Below are positions 1 to 8,600 of a DNA stretch of 64,000 nt, in pieces. The notes beneath the pieces were generated by a model. That model did not search any database, had not been told where the DNA came from, and saw only the letters and a program-made list of their open reading frames with translations. How positions within the stretch are numbered: position 1 is the stretch's first letter; every line of letters begins with the position of its first letter. The stretch is taken from contig CANKUU010000005.1 of NCBI GenBank assembly GCA_947486785.1, positions 62,001 through 126,000 of the forward strand, read 5' to 3'. The DNA is from an uncultured Flavobacteriaceae bacterium (GTDB lineage: Bacteria > Bacteroidota > Bacteroidia > Flavobacteriales > Flavobacteriaceae). The position numbers and the translations under genes were made by a program.

Positions 1-244
1 AAGGTCTTTCAGGTCGCTCAATAGCGTCAAGCTTTGCATCAAAAACGTCGTTAAGTACAACTCCTCCCGCATATAAAAAAACAGAACTAAATACCAAATA
101 AAACAAAGACAAATAAGAACCCTGCCCATCGCCTGAACCTAATAATAGACCTGCAATAGCTGCCCCAGCAAAAATATCGGCTGCGGCAGTAGGAAGGTTT
201 GCTGGCCTTGCTAAACTTAAATAGCCTTTAAAAATCGCATTCAT
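1..244 (-). CDS. eboC: UbiA-family prenyltransferase EboC, N-terminal part only
   Basis: Only the first 81 codons are present; the rest lies beyond the left edge. The visible part begins MNAIFKGYLSLARPANLPTA, has two hydrophobic stretches (about residues 18-36 and 44-64), and then NDVFDAKLDAIERPERP, the aspartate-rich Mg-prenyl-diphosphate motif of UbiA enzymes in the form typical of EboC. UbiA enzymes are membrane proteins that move a prenyl group onto a small acceptor; the acceptor for EboC is unknown. The start codon sits directly against the stop of the TatD-like gene (no gap), so the two are probably translated from one mRNA. The match of both neighbours to eboA and eboB supports the EboC name over a generic UbiA call. 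Confidence 0.85.
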   Translation of the reverse strand, partial: MNAIFKGYLSLARPANLPTAAADIFAGAAIAGLLLGSGDGQGSYLSLFYLVFSSVFLYAGGVVLNDVFDAKLDAIERPERP

Positions 245-1153
245 TTAAACGATTTTATCGGTATCTATTTTTGGCTCTTGCCCTCTTAAGACACTATTAT
301 CATTAAATAATTTGGTTTGATTAATTCCTTCAGGGTTTAACCAATCCGATTCTTTCATTTTACCATTTTTACCAAAAACATCAAGTGCATTTTGGTAGCA
401 AGTTTTTACAACGTGTGCTCTATCAATTCCTCTCTTTAACATTAATGCAGCGGTTTTAGGCACTGCTAAAGGATCGCTAACACCCCAATCTGCAGAGCTA
501 TCAACAATTATATTGGTGCTTCCGTATTTTTCAACAACAGCTACCATTCGCTCATTACCCATTTTAGTTTTAGGATAAATGGTGAAAGCAGCTATAAAAC
601 CACGATCTAATACCTCTTTAACTGTTTCTTCGTTATTATGGTCTATTACCACCATTGACGGATCTAGACCATGTTCTAAGCAGACTTCCATACTTTTTAT
701 TGTTCCTGCTTTTTTGTCTCTATGCGGTGTATGTACTTGCACTACCATACCAAGTTCTTTGGCCATCTCTAATTGTAGCCTAAAGTATTTGTCTTCTGCT
801 GGAGTTTGATCATCATAACCAATTTCACCAATAGCTACCACATTTTGTTTATGTACATAAAGCGGAAGAAGCTCCATTACCTGTTCGGCTAAAGCCTCAT
901 TATTCGCTTCTTTAGAATTTAAACCAATCGTACAATAATGTTGAATTCCAAATTGACTTGCTCTAAAAGGCTCCCAACCCACCAGGCTGCTGTAGTAATC
1001 TTGAAAAGATCCTACCTGGGTTCTAGGTTGCCCTAACCAAAATGAGGGTTCTATTAACGCTACTACACCAGCATCGGCCATAGCTTGATAATCATCAGTT
1101 GTTCTCGACGTCATGTGCACATGAGGATCGATTATCATCATTTTTTTTTCCAT
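245..1153 (-). CDS. eboB: TatD-family metal-dependent hydrolase EboB
   Basis: A 302-residue TIM-barrel amidohydrolase of the TatD group. Metal-binding residues are visible: D9-P-H11-V-H13 near the start, E110 in GEIGYDD, H141 and H144 in HTPHRD, H172 in DHNNEE, and an Asp in DSSADWG (D218 or D222). TatD proteins are usually DNases or small-molecule hydrolases; the EboB substrate is not known. It lies 2 bases after eboA and directly before eboC, the standard ebo order. The protein is somewhat longer than a typical TatD (about 260 residues), with an extra C-terminal tail after residue 265. The cytoplasmic location is inferred from the lack of a signal peptide. Confidence 0.9.
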   Translation of the reverse strand: MEKKMMIIDPHVHMTSRTTDDYQAMADAGVVALIEPSFWLGQPRTQVGSFQDYYSSLVGWEPFRASQFGIQHYCTIGLNSKEANNEALAEQVMELLPLYVHKQNVVAIGEIGYDDQTPAEDKYFRLQLEMAKELGMVVQVHTPHRDKKAGTIKSMEVCLEHGLDPSMVVIDHNNEETVKEVLDRGFIAAFTIYPKTKMGNERMVAVVEKYGSTNIIVDSSADWGVSDPLAVPKTAALMLKRGIDRAHVVKTCYQNALDVFGKNGKMKESDWLNPEGINQTKLFNDNSVLRGQEPKIDTDKIV

Positions 1154-1155
1154 AA

Positions 1156-2013
1156 TTAATTTTTTAGGCTACTCCAGCTTATATTTTTTGTTTTAACTTG
1201 TTCTAGTAGTTCTGGGTATTGTTCTAATAGCTTTTGAGCTTCTGTGTGTTTTGAATAATAAAGACAAAGAGCTGCTGCTTGGTTTTCTTTATGATTTTTA
1301 CTAGCTAATAAGCGTTTCATATCAATTAAAAGAGTCTCATCTATAAATTTTGATACTGGTCGCCAAAAAAGAGGGTCGATCGTTCTTGATGCTGCCCAGC
1401 GCTCATGAGCATAATCTGAAATAATTCTTGTTAAATCTCTATTAGCTCTTTCATCTATATTCAATATTGCGCTTAAATCACCTTGCATAAAAGCCGTTTT
1501 AAGAAACATCTGGTTCCATTGCTGCTCGTTAAAATACATTGAAGGGTATGGATTATTAAACGCTATGGCATTAAAAATCGTTGAAATATTTGTTCGTAAA
1601 GCTTCAACCGCTACATTTTTGTATTTTTCAGGATTGGGTAAGAAAATTAAAAATTTCAAAAAAGTCTCTAATTCGCCGGTATCTGAAACTTGAATTATAG
1701 TAGCAACTTGGGGACTAAAAAAATCTTCATCAGCCTTTAAAACTTCTAATAACAAATACATTCTAGTAATTTGTTGCAAAGTACCTTTCTGAATTTGTAT
1801 ATAATTTTTTAAATCAGTAGCTGCAGCTGAAATATCAAAATTTTCGTTAACACTTACCTTATTTGCTATTAAACTATAGGTGAGAAAGAGCTCCTTAGCA
1901 GATTTTTCTTCAGTTATTTTGGTGATTTTATCGCTTAACCAATGTTCAACTGCCAAATTCATATTGGACTTCATAATTTTATAAAGCTGTAGATTTAAGT
2001 CTTTAAAATGCAT
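1156..2013 (-). CDS. eboA: EboA domain protein
   Basis: A 285-residue soluble, mostly helical protein with no signal peptide. It carries blocks expected of EboA proteins: FLPNPEKY followed by EALRTN (about 124-142), NNPYPSMYFNE (153-163), and DERANRDL / DYAHERWAASR / DPLFWRPV (187-220). No enzyme activity is known for EboA. It is the first gene of the ebo run eboA-eboB-eboC seen here, so it probably leads the operon; a TAnnTTTG box lies about 75 bases upstream. In cyanobacteria ebo genes are needed for scytonemin formation by moving a precursor to the periplasm; the role in flavobacteria is not established. Naming rests on the motifs plus the neighbours. Confidence 0.85.
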   Translation of the reverse strand: MHFKDLNLQLYKIMKSNMNLAVEHWLSDKITKITEEKSAKELFLTYSLIANKVSVNENFDISAAATDLKNYIQIQKGTLQQITRMYLLLEVLKADEDFFSPQVATIIQVSDTGELETFLKFLIFLPNPEKYKNVAVEALRTNISTIFNAIAFNNPYPSMYFNEQQWNQMFLKTAFMQGDLSAILNIDERANRDLTRIISDYAHERWAASRTIDPLFWRPVSKFIDETLLIDMKRLLASKNHKENQAAALCLYYSKHTEAQKLLEQYPELLEQVKTKNISWSSLKN

Positions 2014-2070
2014 CTAAATACGAATTTGGTTTTGAGAATGAGAGTTGACTTATAAATAAAACGTAAGCGT

Positions 2071-2085
2071 TGTACACTTAGTACA
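2071..2085. promoter_or_regulatory. Inverted repeat at the predicted ebo transcription start
   Basis: TGTAC, five bases, then GTACA forms a 15-base interrupted palindrome immediately downstream of the predicted eboA -7 box and in the eboA/miaE divergent region. The position fits an operator. No cognate regulator is visible, and a 5+5 palindrome can occur by chance. Confidence 0.25.
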
Positions 2086-2088
2086 TCT

Positions 2089-2096
2089 CAAAAATA
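2089..2096 (-). promoter_or_regulatory. Predicted -7 box for the ebo operon
   Basis: On the minus strand the bases read TATTTTTG, matching the Bacteroidota -7 consensus TAnnTTTG. No clear TTG box lies 17-23 bases further up, so only the -7 half is supported. It would give a leader of about 70 bases before eboA. Confidence 0.4.
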
Positions 2097-2219
2097 ATGC
2101 TATTTATCCGAAGAAAAAATAGTCAGAACTATACCAACAATAGTGTTTTATATTAAGAGGGCCTCTAATCTCTCTTATTCGCCTTATTCTTTATATTTTT
2201 ACAGCTAAATTTATGAAGT

Positions 2220-2801
2220 ATGTTAGGTTTAAAACTTCCAACAGACCCAAGATGGGTAAACATCGTTTCAAAAAACATTGACGAGATATTAACAGATCAT
2301 GCTTACTGCGAACAAAAAGCTGCGAGTACTGCAATTTCTCTAATTGTTAGTTTTCCGGAGTATACCGAGTTAATTGAAGAAATGATTGCCTTAGCACGCG
2401 AAGAAATGGCGCATTTTAAAATGGTACATGATCGTATTATTGCTCGTGGCAAAAAATTAGGCCGAGATCGAAAAGATGCCTATGTTTTAGAATTAATTAA
2501 ATTTTTTCCGAAAGGAGGTAGTAGAACTACCCAACTTGTACATCGTCTTTTATACGCGGCACTTATTGAGGCTAGAAGCTGTGAACGGTTTAGACTTTTA
2601 TCAGAAGAACTTGAAGACAAAGATTTGGCAGATTTTTACCATAAATTAATGGTTAGTGAAGCCAGTCATTACACCATGTTTTTAAAATTTGCAAGGCTAT
2701 ATGGCGACCGCAAAGAAGTAGATCAAAAATGGCAAGATTTACTAGCCTACGAAGCGTTAATTATGAAAAATTTGGGCACTGAAGAAAAAATTCATGGATA
2801 A
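2220..2801 (+). CDS. miaE: tRNA-(ms2io6A37) hydroxylase MiaE
   Basis: A 193-residue ferritin-like di-iron monooxygenase that hydroxylates the isopentenyl group of ms2i6A at position 37 of tRNAs reading UNN codons. The two metal-binding half-sites are visible: E31 in CEQKA with EEMAH (E62, H65), and E117 in IEARSCERF with SEASH (E147, H150). Length matches the family. The start follows an AT-rich divergent region shared with the ebo cluster; no purine-rich ribosome site is evident, which is usual in this phylum. It converges on ppk1 and seems to stand alone. The substrate-making enzymes MiaA and MiaB are not in the window. Confidence 0.93.
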   Translation: MLGLKLPTDPRWVNIVSKNIDEILTDHAYCEQKAASTAISLIVSFPEYTELIEEMIALAREEMAHFKMVHDRIIARGKKLGRDRKDAYVLELIKFFPKGGSRTTQLVHRLLYAALIEARSCERFRLLSEELEDKDLADFYHKLMVSEASHYTMFLKFARLYGDRKEVDQKWQDLLAYEALIMKNLGTEEKIHG

Positions 2802-2876
2802 TAGAATACCTAAATAAAAGTTTATTCTCAGGTTTAATTTGAGGGTATTTTCTATAATAACCATAAAATTTTAGTT

Positions 2877-4940
2877 TCAAGCCTTATCTAAATAATAGTC
2901 ATACATTGCAAACTGAGAACGAACTGCAACATTACTATTGTTTCGATATTCATTGTCTTGTGCTTCATTAAAAATTCGAGCCTTCACATTATCATTCCAT
3001 GATATTTCAAAAGTATTCAACAGTTCTTCTCGAATATTCTCGTCATAAATTGGGCAACCAACTTCTACTCGATTATCAAGGTTTCGGGTCATCCAATCTG
3101 CAGAAGAAATATAAATTTTAGCATTACCTCCATTACCAAAAACAAAAATACGAGGATGCTCTAAAAACTTATCAACCACACTAATAGCTTCAATATTTTC
3201 ACTCATACCTTTAACCCCGGGAATAAGACAACATACCCCGCGCACAATTAATTGAATTTTTACTCCAGCCCTACTAGCCTCATACAATTTATCAATCATT
3301 TTATAGCTTGTGAAGCTATTCATCTTAATTTTTATATAAGCTTCTTCTCCCCGCTCTGCAAATGCTATTTCTTTATCAATAAGTTTTATAAAAGTCGATT
3401 TTGTATAATGTGGAGAAACAATAAGGTGCTTATATTTATTAATCTTATAAGTTGTTTCAAAAAAATCGAATACTTTATTCAATTCTTTAAGGATAGCTTC
3501 ATGAGCCGTAAATAAAGTGTAATCTGTATAAATACGTGCGGTAGTTTCGCTAAAATTACCTGTACTTATAAAGCCATACCGCTTCATACCTTCTTCTTCT
3601 TCACGCTCTATAACACATACCTTACTGTGCACTTTAAGGCCAGGCACACCAAAAATTAGTTTTACACCTTCGGCTTGCAATTGTTCGGCATACTCAATGT
3701 TTGCTTGCTCATCAAAACGTGCTTGTAATTCTATTTGTACTGTAACTTGTTTGCCATTTTTAACTGCATTTATCAGAGAGGCTGCTACTTGAGAATTGCT
3801 AGCCAAACGATAAACAGTTATCTTAATGGTCTTTACTTTTGGGTCTAAAGCAGCCTCTCTAAGAAATTTAATCACATATGAGAAGCTATGATAAGGGGTA
3901 TATTGTAAATAATCTTTTTTAGCAATTTGCTCGAAAAGACTCCCTTCTAAACTAAAGCCTTTTACTGGTAAGGGTTTTATTTTGTCGTACATTAAGTCGT
4001 GCCTACCAAGACTCGGAAACCCCATATAGTCTCGTCGATTATGGTATCGACCACCAGGGATAACACTATCGGTATCTTCAATATTCATCTTTTCCTTTAA
4101 AAAAAGTAGCGTATCTTCTCCGATACTACTATCGTAGACAAACCGCACTGGATCTCCAACTTTTCGATGCTCTACACTAGATGATATTTTTTCGATAAAA
4201 CTTTTACTCAAATCATTATCCATATCAAGCTCTGCATCCCTTGTGATTTTAATCATATGCGCCGAAATAGATTCATACTCAAACATGGTAAAAATACTTC
4301 GTAAACAGTATCGAATTAAATCATCAAGAATAATGATATAATTCTTATCGCCCTCCTTTGGTAAAACTATAAAGCGATTAATTCCCTTAGGTATTTCTAT
4401 TAAAGCATATCTTTTTTCTTTTTCTTCAGCAATTTGATCACCAATTATTAACATTTTTACAGCAAGGTATGCCGCTGTATCTTTTAGAGTAGGAAATTTA
4501 GTAAGCTCATTTAATATAATAGTCATGAGTTGCGGACTCACGGTTTGTAAAAAATAGTTTTTTGCAAACTCTCTCTGCTTTTCACTCAGTTCAGTTTCTT
4601 TGATTATAAATATATTCTGGCGCTCAAGCTCATTGTGTATACTCTTTAAAATTTTAACACTTTTAGCTTGTTGTGCGATAACTATTTTAGTGATTTCTTC
4701 TAAGAGATCTTTTGCTACCTCCCCACCTAAAACACTTTTACCTTTTTTTCCTGCTTCAACAATACGCTTTACCGTAGCATACCTAACTTTAAAAAACTCA
4801 TCTAAATTATTGGAATAAATACCTAAAAACCGAAGTCTTTCAATTAAAGGAACGTTTGGGTCTACGCTCTCTTGTAAAACGCGGTCATTAAAACGTAACC
4901 AACTAATTTCTCGATTAATATATTGATTTTTAGATTTCAT
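2877..4940 (-). CDS. ppk1: Polyphosphate kinase 1
   Basis: A 687-residue PPK1 that makes polyphosphate from ATP through a phosphohistidine intermediate. The N domain begins YINREISWLRFNDRVLQES. The two phospholipase-D-like halves hold the key histidines: H438 in GLKVHSK (autophosphorylated) and H595 in FLEHPRIF. STGNFSE and SSADWMTRNLDNR follow each half as expected. Length is normal. The first four bases overlap the end of the upstream SixA-like phosphatase gene, so the two are very likely translationally coupled. Cytoplasmic, probably membrane-associated. Confidence 0.96.
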   Translation of the reverse strand: MKSKNQYINREISWLRFNDRVLQESVDPNVPLIERLRFLGIYSNNLDEFFKVRYATVKRIVEAGKKGKSVLGGEVAKDLLEEITKIVIAQQAKSVKILKSIHNELERQNIFIIKETELSEKQREFAKNYFLQTVSPQLMTIILNELTKFPTLKDTAAYLAVKMLIIGDQIAEEKEKRYALIEIPKGINRFIVLPKEGDKNYIIILDDLIRYCLRSIFTMFEYESISAHMIKITRDAELDMDNDLSKSFIEKISSSVEHRKVGDPVRFVYDSSIGEDTLLFLKEKMNIEDTDSVIPGGRYHNRRDYMGFPSLGRHDLMYDKIKPLPVKGFSLEGSLFEQIAKKDYLQYTPYHSFSYVIKFLREAALDPKVKTIKITVYRLASNSQVAASLINAVKNGKQVTVQIELQARFDEQANIEYAEQLQAEGVKLIFGVPGLKVHSKVCVIEREEEEGMKRYGFISTGNFSETTARIYTDYTLFTAHEAILKELNKVFDFFETTYKINKYKHLIVSPHYTKSTFIKLIDKEIAFAERGEEAYIKIKMNSFTSYKMIDKLYEASRAGVKIQLIVRGVCCLIPGVKGMSENIEAISVVDKFLEHPRIFVFGNGGNAKIYISSADWMTRNLDNRVEVGCPIYDENIREELLNTFEISWNDNVKARIFNEAQDNEYRNNSNVAVRSQFAMYDYYLDKA

Positions 4941-5428
4941 AATTGTTTTAATTGCTTTGGAAAAATAATTTTAGTAGTAACCCCCTTTTGTATCAACATC
5001 CAATCTTCAATATCGAATTCTATTTGTACCAGACCACTAGTAGGTAAATTTTCAATATAAGAATTTCCTAATGTGTTTGCTAAATAAGTAAATGCATGGT
5101 TATGACCAAAAATAGCAACAGTTGTTAAACTAGCGTCTAAATCTTTTAAAAAAGAAAGCACATGGTTTCCTGAAAAATCATAAAGCTCACTAGCGAGATT
5201 AAATTTATCTTCAGAAATATACAGTTGTCTCAAAAATATCATACTGGTATGTAATGCTCTATTTGCTGGGCTAGAAAAAACAGCATCTATAGCTTTCATA
5301 TGCGTATTAAAATCATTTGCAACTAAAATAGCGTCGTTTATGCCCCTTGGTAAAAGTGGTCTATCTTTATCACCAACGGCATACTCCCAAGAAGATTTAC
5401 CATGCCTTACCAAAATTAACGTTTTCAT
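4937..5428 (-). CDS. SixA-like histidine phosphatase
   Basis: A 163-residue histidine phosphatase superfamily protein. It starts MKTLILVRHGKSSWEY with the RHG catalytic signature (R8-H9-G10), has R57 in SSPANRA, and the second catalytic His in IFGHNHAF (H109). Small size and the RHGKSSW form resemble SixA, which removes phosphate from phosphohistidine in proteins. It is the first gene of a two-gene unit with ppk1 (4-base overlap). Since PPK1 itself passes through phosphohistidine, a role in controlling PPK1 or polyphosphate turnover is plausible, but this is inference. Some homologues are only known as generic phosphoglycerate mutase-like proteins. Confidence 0.85.
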   Translation of the reverse strand: MKTLILVRHGKSSWEYAVGDKDRPLLPRGINDAILVANDFNTHMKAIDAVFSSPANRALHTSMIFLRQLYISEDKFNLASELYDFSGNHVLSFLKDLDASLTTVAIFGHNHAFTYLANTLGNSYIENLPTSGLVQIEFDIEDWMLIQKGVTTKIIFPKQLKQL

Positions 5429-5518
5429 TAATTACATCTGTTTTTATTGATCATCTAAAAATTTAGAACCGTATTCTAAATACTTATACTTGAGTTTTTT
5501 AATTTTAGGTAATGACTT

Positions 5519-6160
5519 TTATGGAGCTAATCGATCAATTACCCAATCTAAATCTACAAGTGTATATCGTATTCTATCATGTAGGCGATTAGGTCTACCC
5601 TGCCAAAACTCCATAGAAACAGGTTTTACAATATAACCACCCCAAAATTCGGGACGTAAAATCTCCTTTTGCTCAAATTCTTTTTCGAGTACTTTCAATT
5701 TAGTCTCTAATTCCGCTCTTGACGAAATTACAGTACTCTGTTTAGATACTATTGCCCCCAGCTTACTTCCTTTTGGACGTAATTCAAAATAACCATCAGA
5801 TAAGTTAGCTGCTATTTTTTCAGCAATGCCTTTTATTATTATTTGTCGCTCTAGGTTTGGCCAAAAGAAAGAAATACAAACTTTTGGATTTTCTGCGATT
5901 GCTTTGCCTTTTTCACTCTCATAGTTGGTGTAAAAAATAAAGCCTTCGTGGGTATATTTTTTCAAAAGTACTACCCGACTTTTCGGAAAACCATCAAGAC
6001 CAATAGTTGAAACCGTCATGGCATTTGGTTCATCAACACCTTCTGAGGATTCTACTTCATAGAACCATTTTTGAAAAAGTTGCATAGGATTATCAGAAAT
6101 AGCGTCTTCTAAAAGCTCGCTTTTTTCGTATGATTTTCGGTAATTTCCAAGGTCTTTCAT
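5519..6160 (-). CDS. pdxH: Pyridoxamine/pyridoxine 5'-phosphate oxidase
   Basis: A 213-residue FMN-dependent oxidase making pyridoxal 5'-phosphate from PNP or PMP. Family features are clear: the N-terminal helix YRKSYEKSELLE, AMTVSTIGLDGFPKSRVVLL, FYTNYESEKGK (FMN phosphate contacts), and the C-terminal signature QGRPNRLHDRIRY with the Arg and His that hold substrate. Full length. The gene lies about 90 bases upstream of the SixA-like gene on the same strand and about 160 bases downstream of rnz, so operon membership is uncertain. Confidence 0.96.
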   Translation of the reverse strand: MKDLGNYRKSYEKSELLEDAISDNPMQLFQKWFYEVESSEGVDEPNAMTVSTIGLDGFPKSRVVLLKKYTHEGFIFYTNYESEKGKAIAENPKVCISFFWPNLERQIIIKGIAEKIAANLSDGYFELRPKGSKLGAIVSKQSTVISSRAELETKLKVLEKEFEQKEILRPEFWGGYIVKPVSMEFWQGRPNRLHDRIRYTLVDLDWVIDRLAP

Positions 6161-6318
6161 TTGCTTTATTTAATCGTATAAATGTAAGAAAAGGAATAGA
6201 ATATGAGCGAATTCTTTAAAGAAAATAGAATAAGAATACACCTTTAAAAAAGAGCCTTAAATGCTCGTATATTCATATCTATAAAGGCGAACTAACTAGA
6301 TAAAACCGACACTCACCG

Positions 6319-7224
6319 TTAAAGATCGAAAACCTTTCCGTCATTTGCTAACGCTACATTATTAAAAATGGATTGTGCCTCGGTCTTAAAAAGTTCAATA
6401 GTTTTGTAACGCGTAGAGTAATGACCTAAAATCAGTTTACCAACTTGTGCTTGCTTAGCAATTGATGCTGCCTGTTTTGCTGTAGAATGTTTTGTTTTCT
6501 CTGATAAATGAGCTTCCGAATCTAAAAACGTAGCTTCATGATATAATACATCTACACCTTTTATTTGAGGAATAATATCAGGCTTATATGCTGTATCGCT
6601 ACAGTAGGCATAGCTTTTTGATTTAGTAGGCTCAAAGGTAAGATCTGCATTGTTAATGACTTTACCCCCATCTGTAATAACATCTTTTCCATTTTTAAGG
6701 TTTTGATATGATGATGTATCAATATTATGGGCATCAACCGCTTGCAGATTAAGCTTACGTTCACCTAATTTTTCTTTAAACAAAAATCCGTTTGTATATA
6801 CTCTATGACGCAACGGAATGGTTTCTACAACTACCTTATCATCCTCATAAATTAGTTCTGATTTTGTATTTGATAATATATGAAATGTTAATTTATAATT
6901 CGTCCACGAATCTCCTAGTTTTAAAAGTAGTGTTATAGCTTCTTGAATTCCTTTTGGACCATAAATATGAAGTTCTTTAGTTCTGCCCAACAAGCGAAAA
7001 GTGGAAACTAAACCCGGTAATCCAAAAAAATGATCTCCGTGTAAATGTGAAATAAAAATATGATTAATTCGAGAAAATTTTACTTCACTTTTTCTAAGTT
7101 GCACCTGTGTGCCCTCACCACAATCAATTAAAAACATCTGGTTTTTAATTTCCAAAACCTGAGAACTTGGGTTCGTTAAGGTTCTAGGTGTAGCGGCATA
7201 GCAGCCTAAAATATGAAGTTTCAT
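6319..7224 (-). CDS. rnz: Ribonuclease Z
   Basis: A 301-residue metallo-beta-lactamase nuclease that cuts the 3' trailer from precursor tRNA. The zinc motif is SHLHGDHFFGLPG (H60, H62, D64, H65), with the further ligands in YCSDTAY, YHEATF and LGHYSTRY. Length is that of the short form (RNase Z-S, tRNase BN type). It is the last gene of the run pyrR-pyrB-STAS-like-rnz, about 38 bases after the STAS-like gene, so it is probably co-transcribed with it. Confidence 0.95.
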   Translation of the reverse strand: MKLHILGCYAATPRTLTNPSSQVLEIKNQMFLIDCGEGTQVQLRKSEVKFSRINHIFISHLHGDHFFGLPGLVSTFRLLGRTKELHIYGPKGIQEAITLLLKLGDSWTNYKLTFHILSNTKSELIYEDDKVVVETIPLRHRVYTNGFLFKEKLGERKLNLQAVDAHNIDTSSYQNLKNGKDVITDGGKVINNADLTFEPTKSKSYAYCSDTAYKPDIIPQIKGVDVLYHEATFLDSEAHLSEKTKHSTAKQAASIAKQAQVGKLILGHYSTRYKTIELFKTEAQSIFNNVALANDGKVFDL

Positions 7225-7262
7225 ATGTTTCTAAAATTAAAGATGAAAATTATAATTTTTAA

Positions 7263-7595
7263 TTATAGACCAAGATCTCGTTCCATTTCTTCCATCTCAA
7301 TAATATCATGAGCCTCTTTAATGGTAGGCACTACTAAAATGTCATCGGGTAACTCATTATAAGAAACTTTATCTGTAACTAACACAAAAGATTTATTAGT
7401 TGCTTTATGGGTATTTGAGAGTTCAAAAAACTCTAAAACATCACTATTAGTAATTTTTTCTAACGAAAATAAATTGATTATTAAGTGGTCATTTTTAATC
7501 TCAGAATATGCCTTATTTAGGTTTTCTAAAAATGTTGACAAGGCAACACCCTCTTGAAATACAATTGTAGTATTTCCTACTTTATCAAAAATCAT
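7263..7595 (-). CDS. Small STAS-like protein between pyrB and rnz
   Basis: A 110-residue soluble protein. The predicted order of strands and helices (GNTTIVFQEGV, then a helix of about 15 residues, then DHLIINLFSLEKI, then a helix ending in FVLVTD) resembles a STAS / anti-sigma-antagonist fold. The serine usually phosphorylated in anti-anti-sigma factors (DSSG type) is not obvious; the equivalent stretch reads KITNSDVLEF. The C-terminus is acidic (EMEEMERDL). It sits 6 bases after pyrB and 38 before rnz. I recall a similar small gene beside rnz in other flavobacteria, but the function is unknown. The fold call is from pattern only. Confidence 0.7.
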   Translation of the reverse strand: MIFDKVGNTTIVFQEGVALSTFLENLNKAYSEIKNDHLIINLFSLEKITNSDVLEFFELSNTHKATNKSFVLVTDKVSYNELPDDILVVPTIKEAHDIIEMEEMERDLGL

Positions 7596-7601
7596 AGTTT
7601 C

Positions 7602-8528
7602 TTATTTAATTTTAGAGGCCAATAGATAAATAACAGCCATCCGAATTGCTACACCATTTTCTACTTGATTGAGTATAATCGACTGTTTTGAATCTGCTAC
7701 ATCACTCGTAATTTCTACACCCCTATTTATTGGTCCTGGGTGCATGATCACAATTTCTTTATCTAGACTATTTAACAGCGCTTTATTTACCCCGAATTGC
7801 TGCGTATACTCTCGGGTAGACGGAAAATAACTAATATCTAAACGTTCATTTTGAATACGCAACATATTGGCAACATCACACCAATTTAATGCTTTTCTTA
7901 AATTAGTCTCAACTTCAACACCTAAAGAGGCTATATGCTTTGGAAGTAAAGTTTTAGGCCCACATACTTTAACATTGGCACCTTGCAATTTAAGAGCAAA
8001 AATATTTGATAAAGCTACACGAGAATGCAGAATATCACCTACAATTACCACATTTTTACCCGCAACATCTCCTAATTTTTCTCGTATCGAATACGAATCT
8101 AGTAAGGCCTGAGTTGGATGCTCATGAGCCCCGTCACCCGCATTTATAATAGCAGCATTTACATGTTTAGACAAAAAAATTCCAGCGCCAGGATTTGGGT
8201 GCCGCATTACCAACATATCTACTTTCATTGCCAGTATGTTGTTCACCGTATCTATTAATGTTTCTCCTTTTTTTACAGAAGATTGCCCTGCAGAAAAATT
8301 AATAACATCAGCTGACAAGCGTTTTTCGGCCAACTCAAATGACAATTTTGTTCGCGTACTATTTTCAAAAAAAACGTTTGCAATAGTAATATCGCGCAGC
8401 GATGGCACCTTTTTAATAGAACGATTAATAACCTCTTTAAAATGGTCTGCAGTTTCAAAAATGAGCTGAATATCCTTTTCATTAAGATATTTTATACCTA
8501 ACAAGTGCTTAACACTTAGCTCGCTCAT
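7602..8528 (-). CDS. pyrB: Aspartate carbamoyltransferase catalytic subunit
   Basis: A 308-residue ATCase that joins carbamoyl phosphate and aspartate in pyrimidine synthesis. Motifs: FENSTRTKLSFE (carbamoyl-phosphate loop), RHPNPGAG, HEHPTQALLD, the 240s-loop region MLRIQNER, and MHPGPINRGVEI. Length is normal. No regulatory pyrI gene is adjacent; control probably comes from PyrR, whose gene is 73 bases upstream on the same strand. A weak 7-bp stem-loop lies in that gap but has no U-tract. Confidence 0.97.
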   Translation of the reverse strand: MSELSVKHLLGIKYLNEKDIQLIFETADHFKEVINRSIKKVPSLRDITIANVFFENSTRTKLSFELAEKRLSADVINFSAGQSSVKKGETLIDTVNNILAMKVDMLVMRHPNPGAGIFLSKHVNAAIINAGDGAHEHPTQALLDSYSIREKLGDVAGKNVVIVGDILHSRVALSNIFALKLQGANVKVCGPKTLLPKHIASLGVEVETNLRKALNWCDVANMLRIQNERLDISYFPSTREYTQQFGVNKALLNSLDKEIVIMHPGPINRGVEITSDVADSKQSIILNQVENGVAIRMAVIYLLASKIK

Positions 8529-8600
8529 TTTAATGGAGTATTAGTTTATTTATTATTTTACTAGTTCTTTAGATTCTATTATTAATCTAAGTCGTTTTTG

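Noticed and set aside
2802..2876. Terminator between miaE and ppk1
   Set aside because: Only a six-base AATACC/GGTATT pairing with a long loop and no T-tract after it.
8569..8590. TTAGATT / AATCTAA stem-loop between pyrR and pyrB as an attenuator
   Set aside because: Only seven weak base pairs, no U-tract and no PyrR-binding loop that I can recognise.
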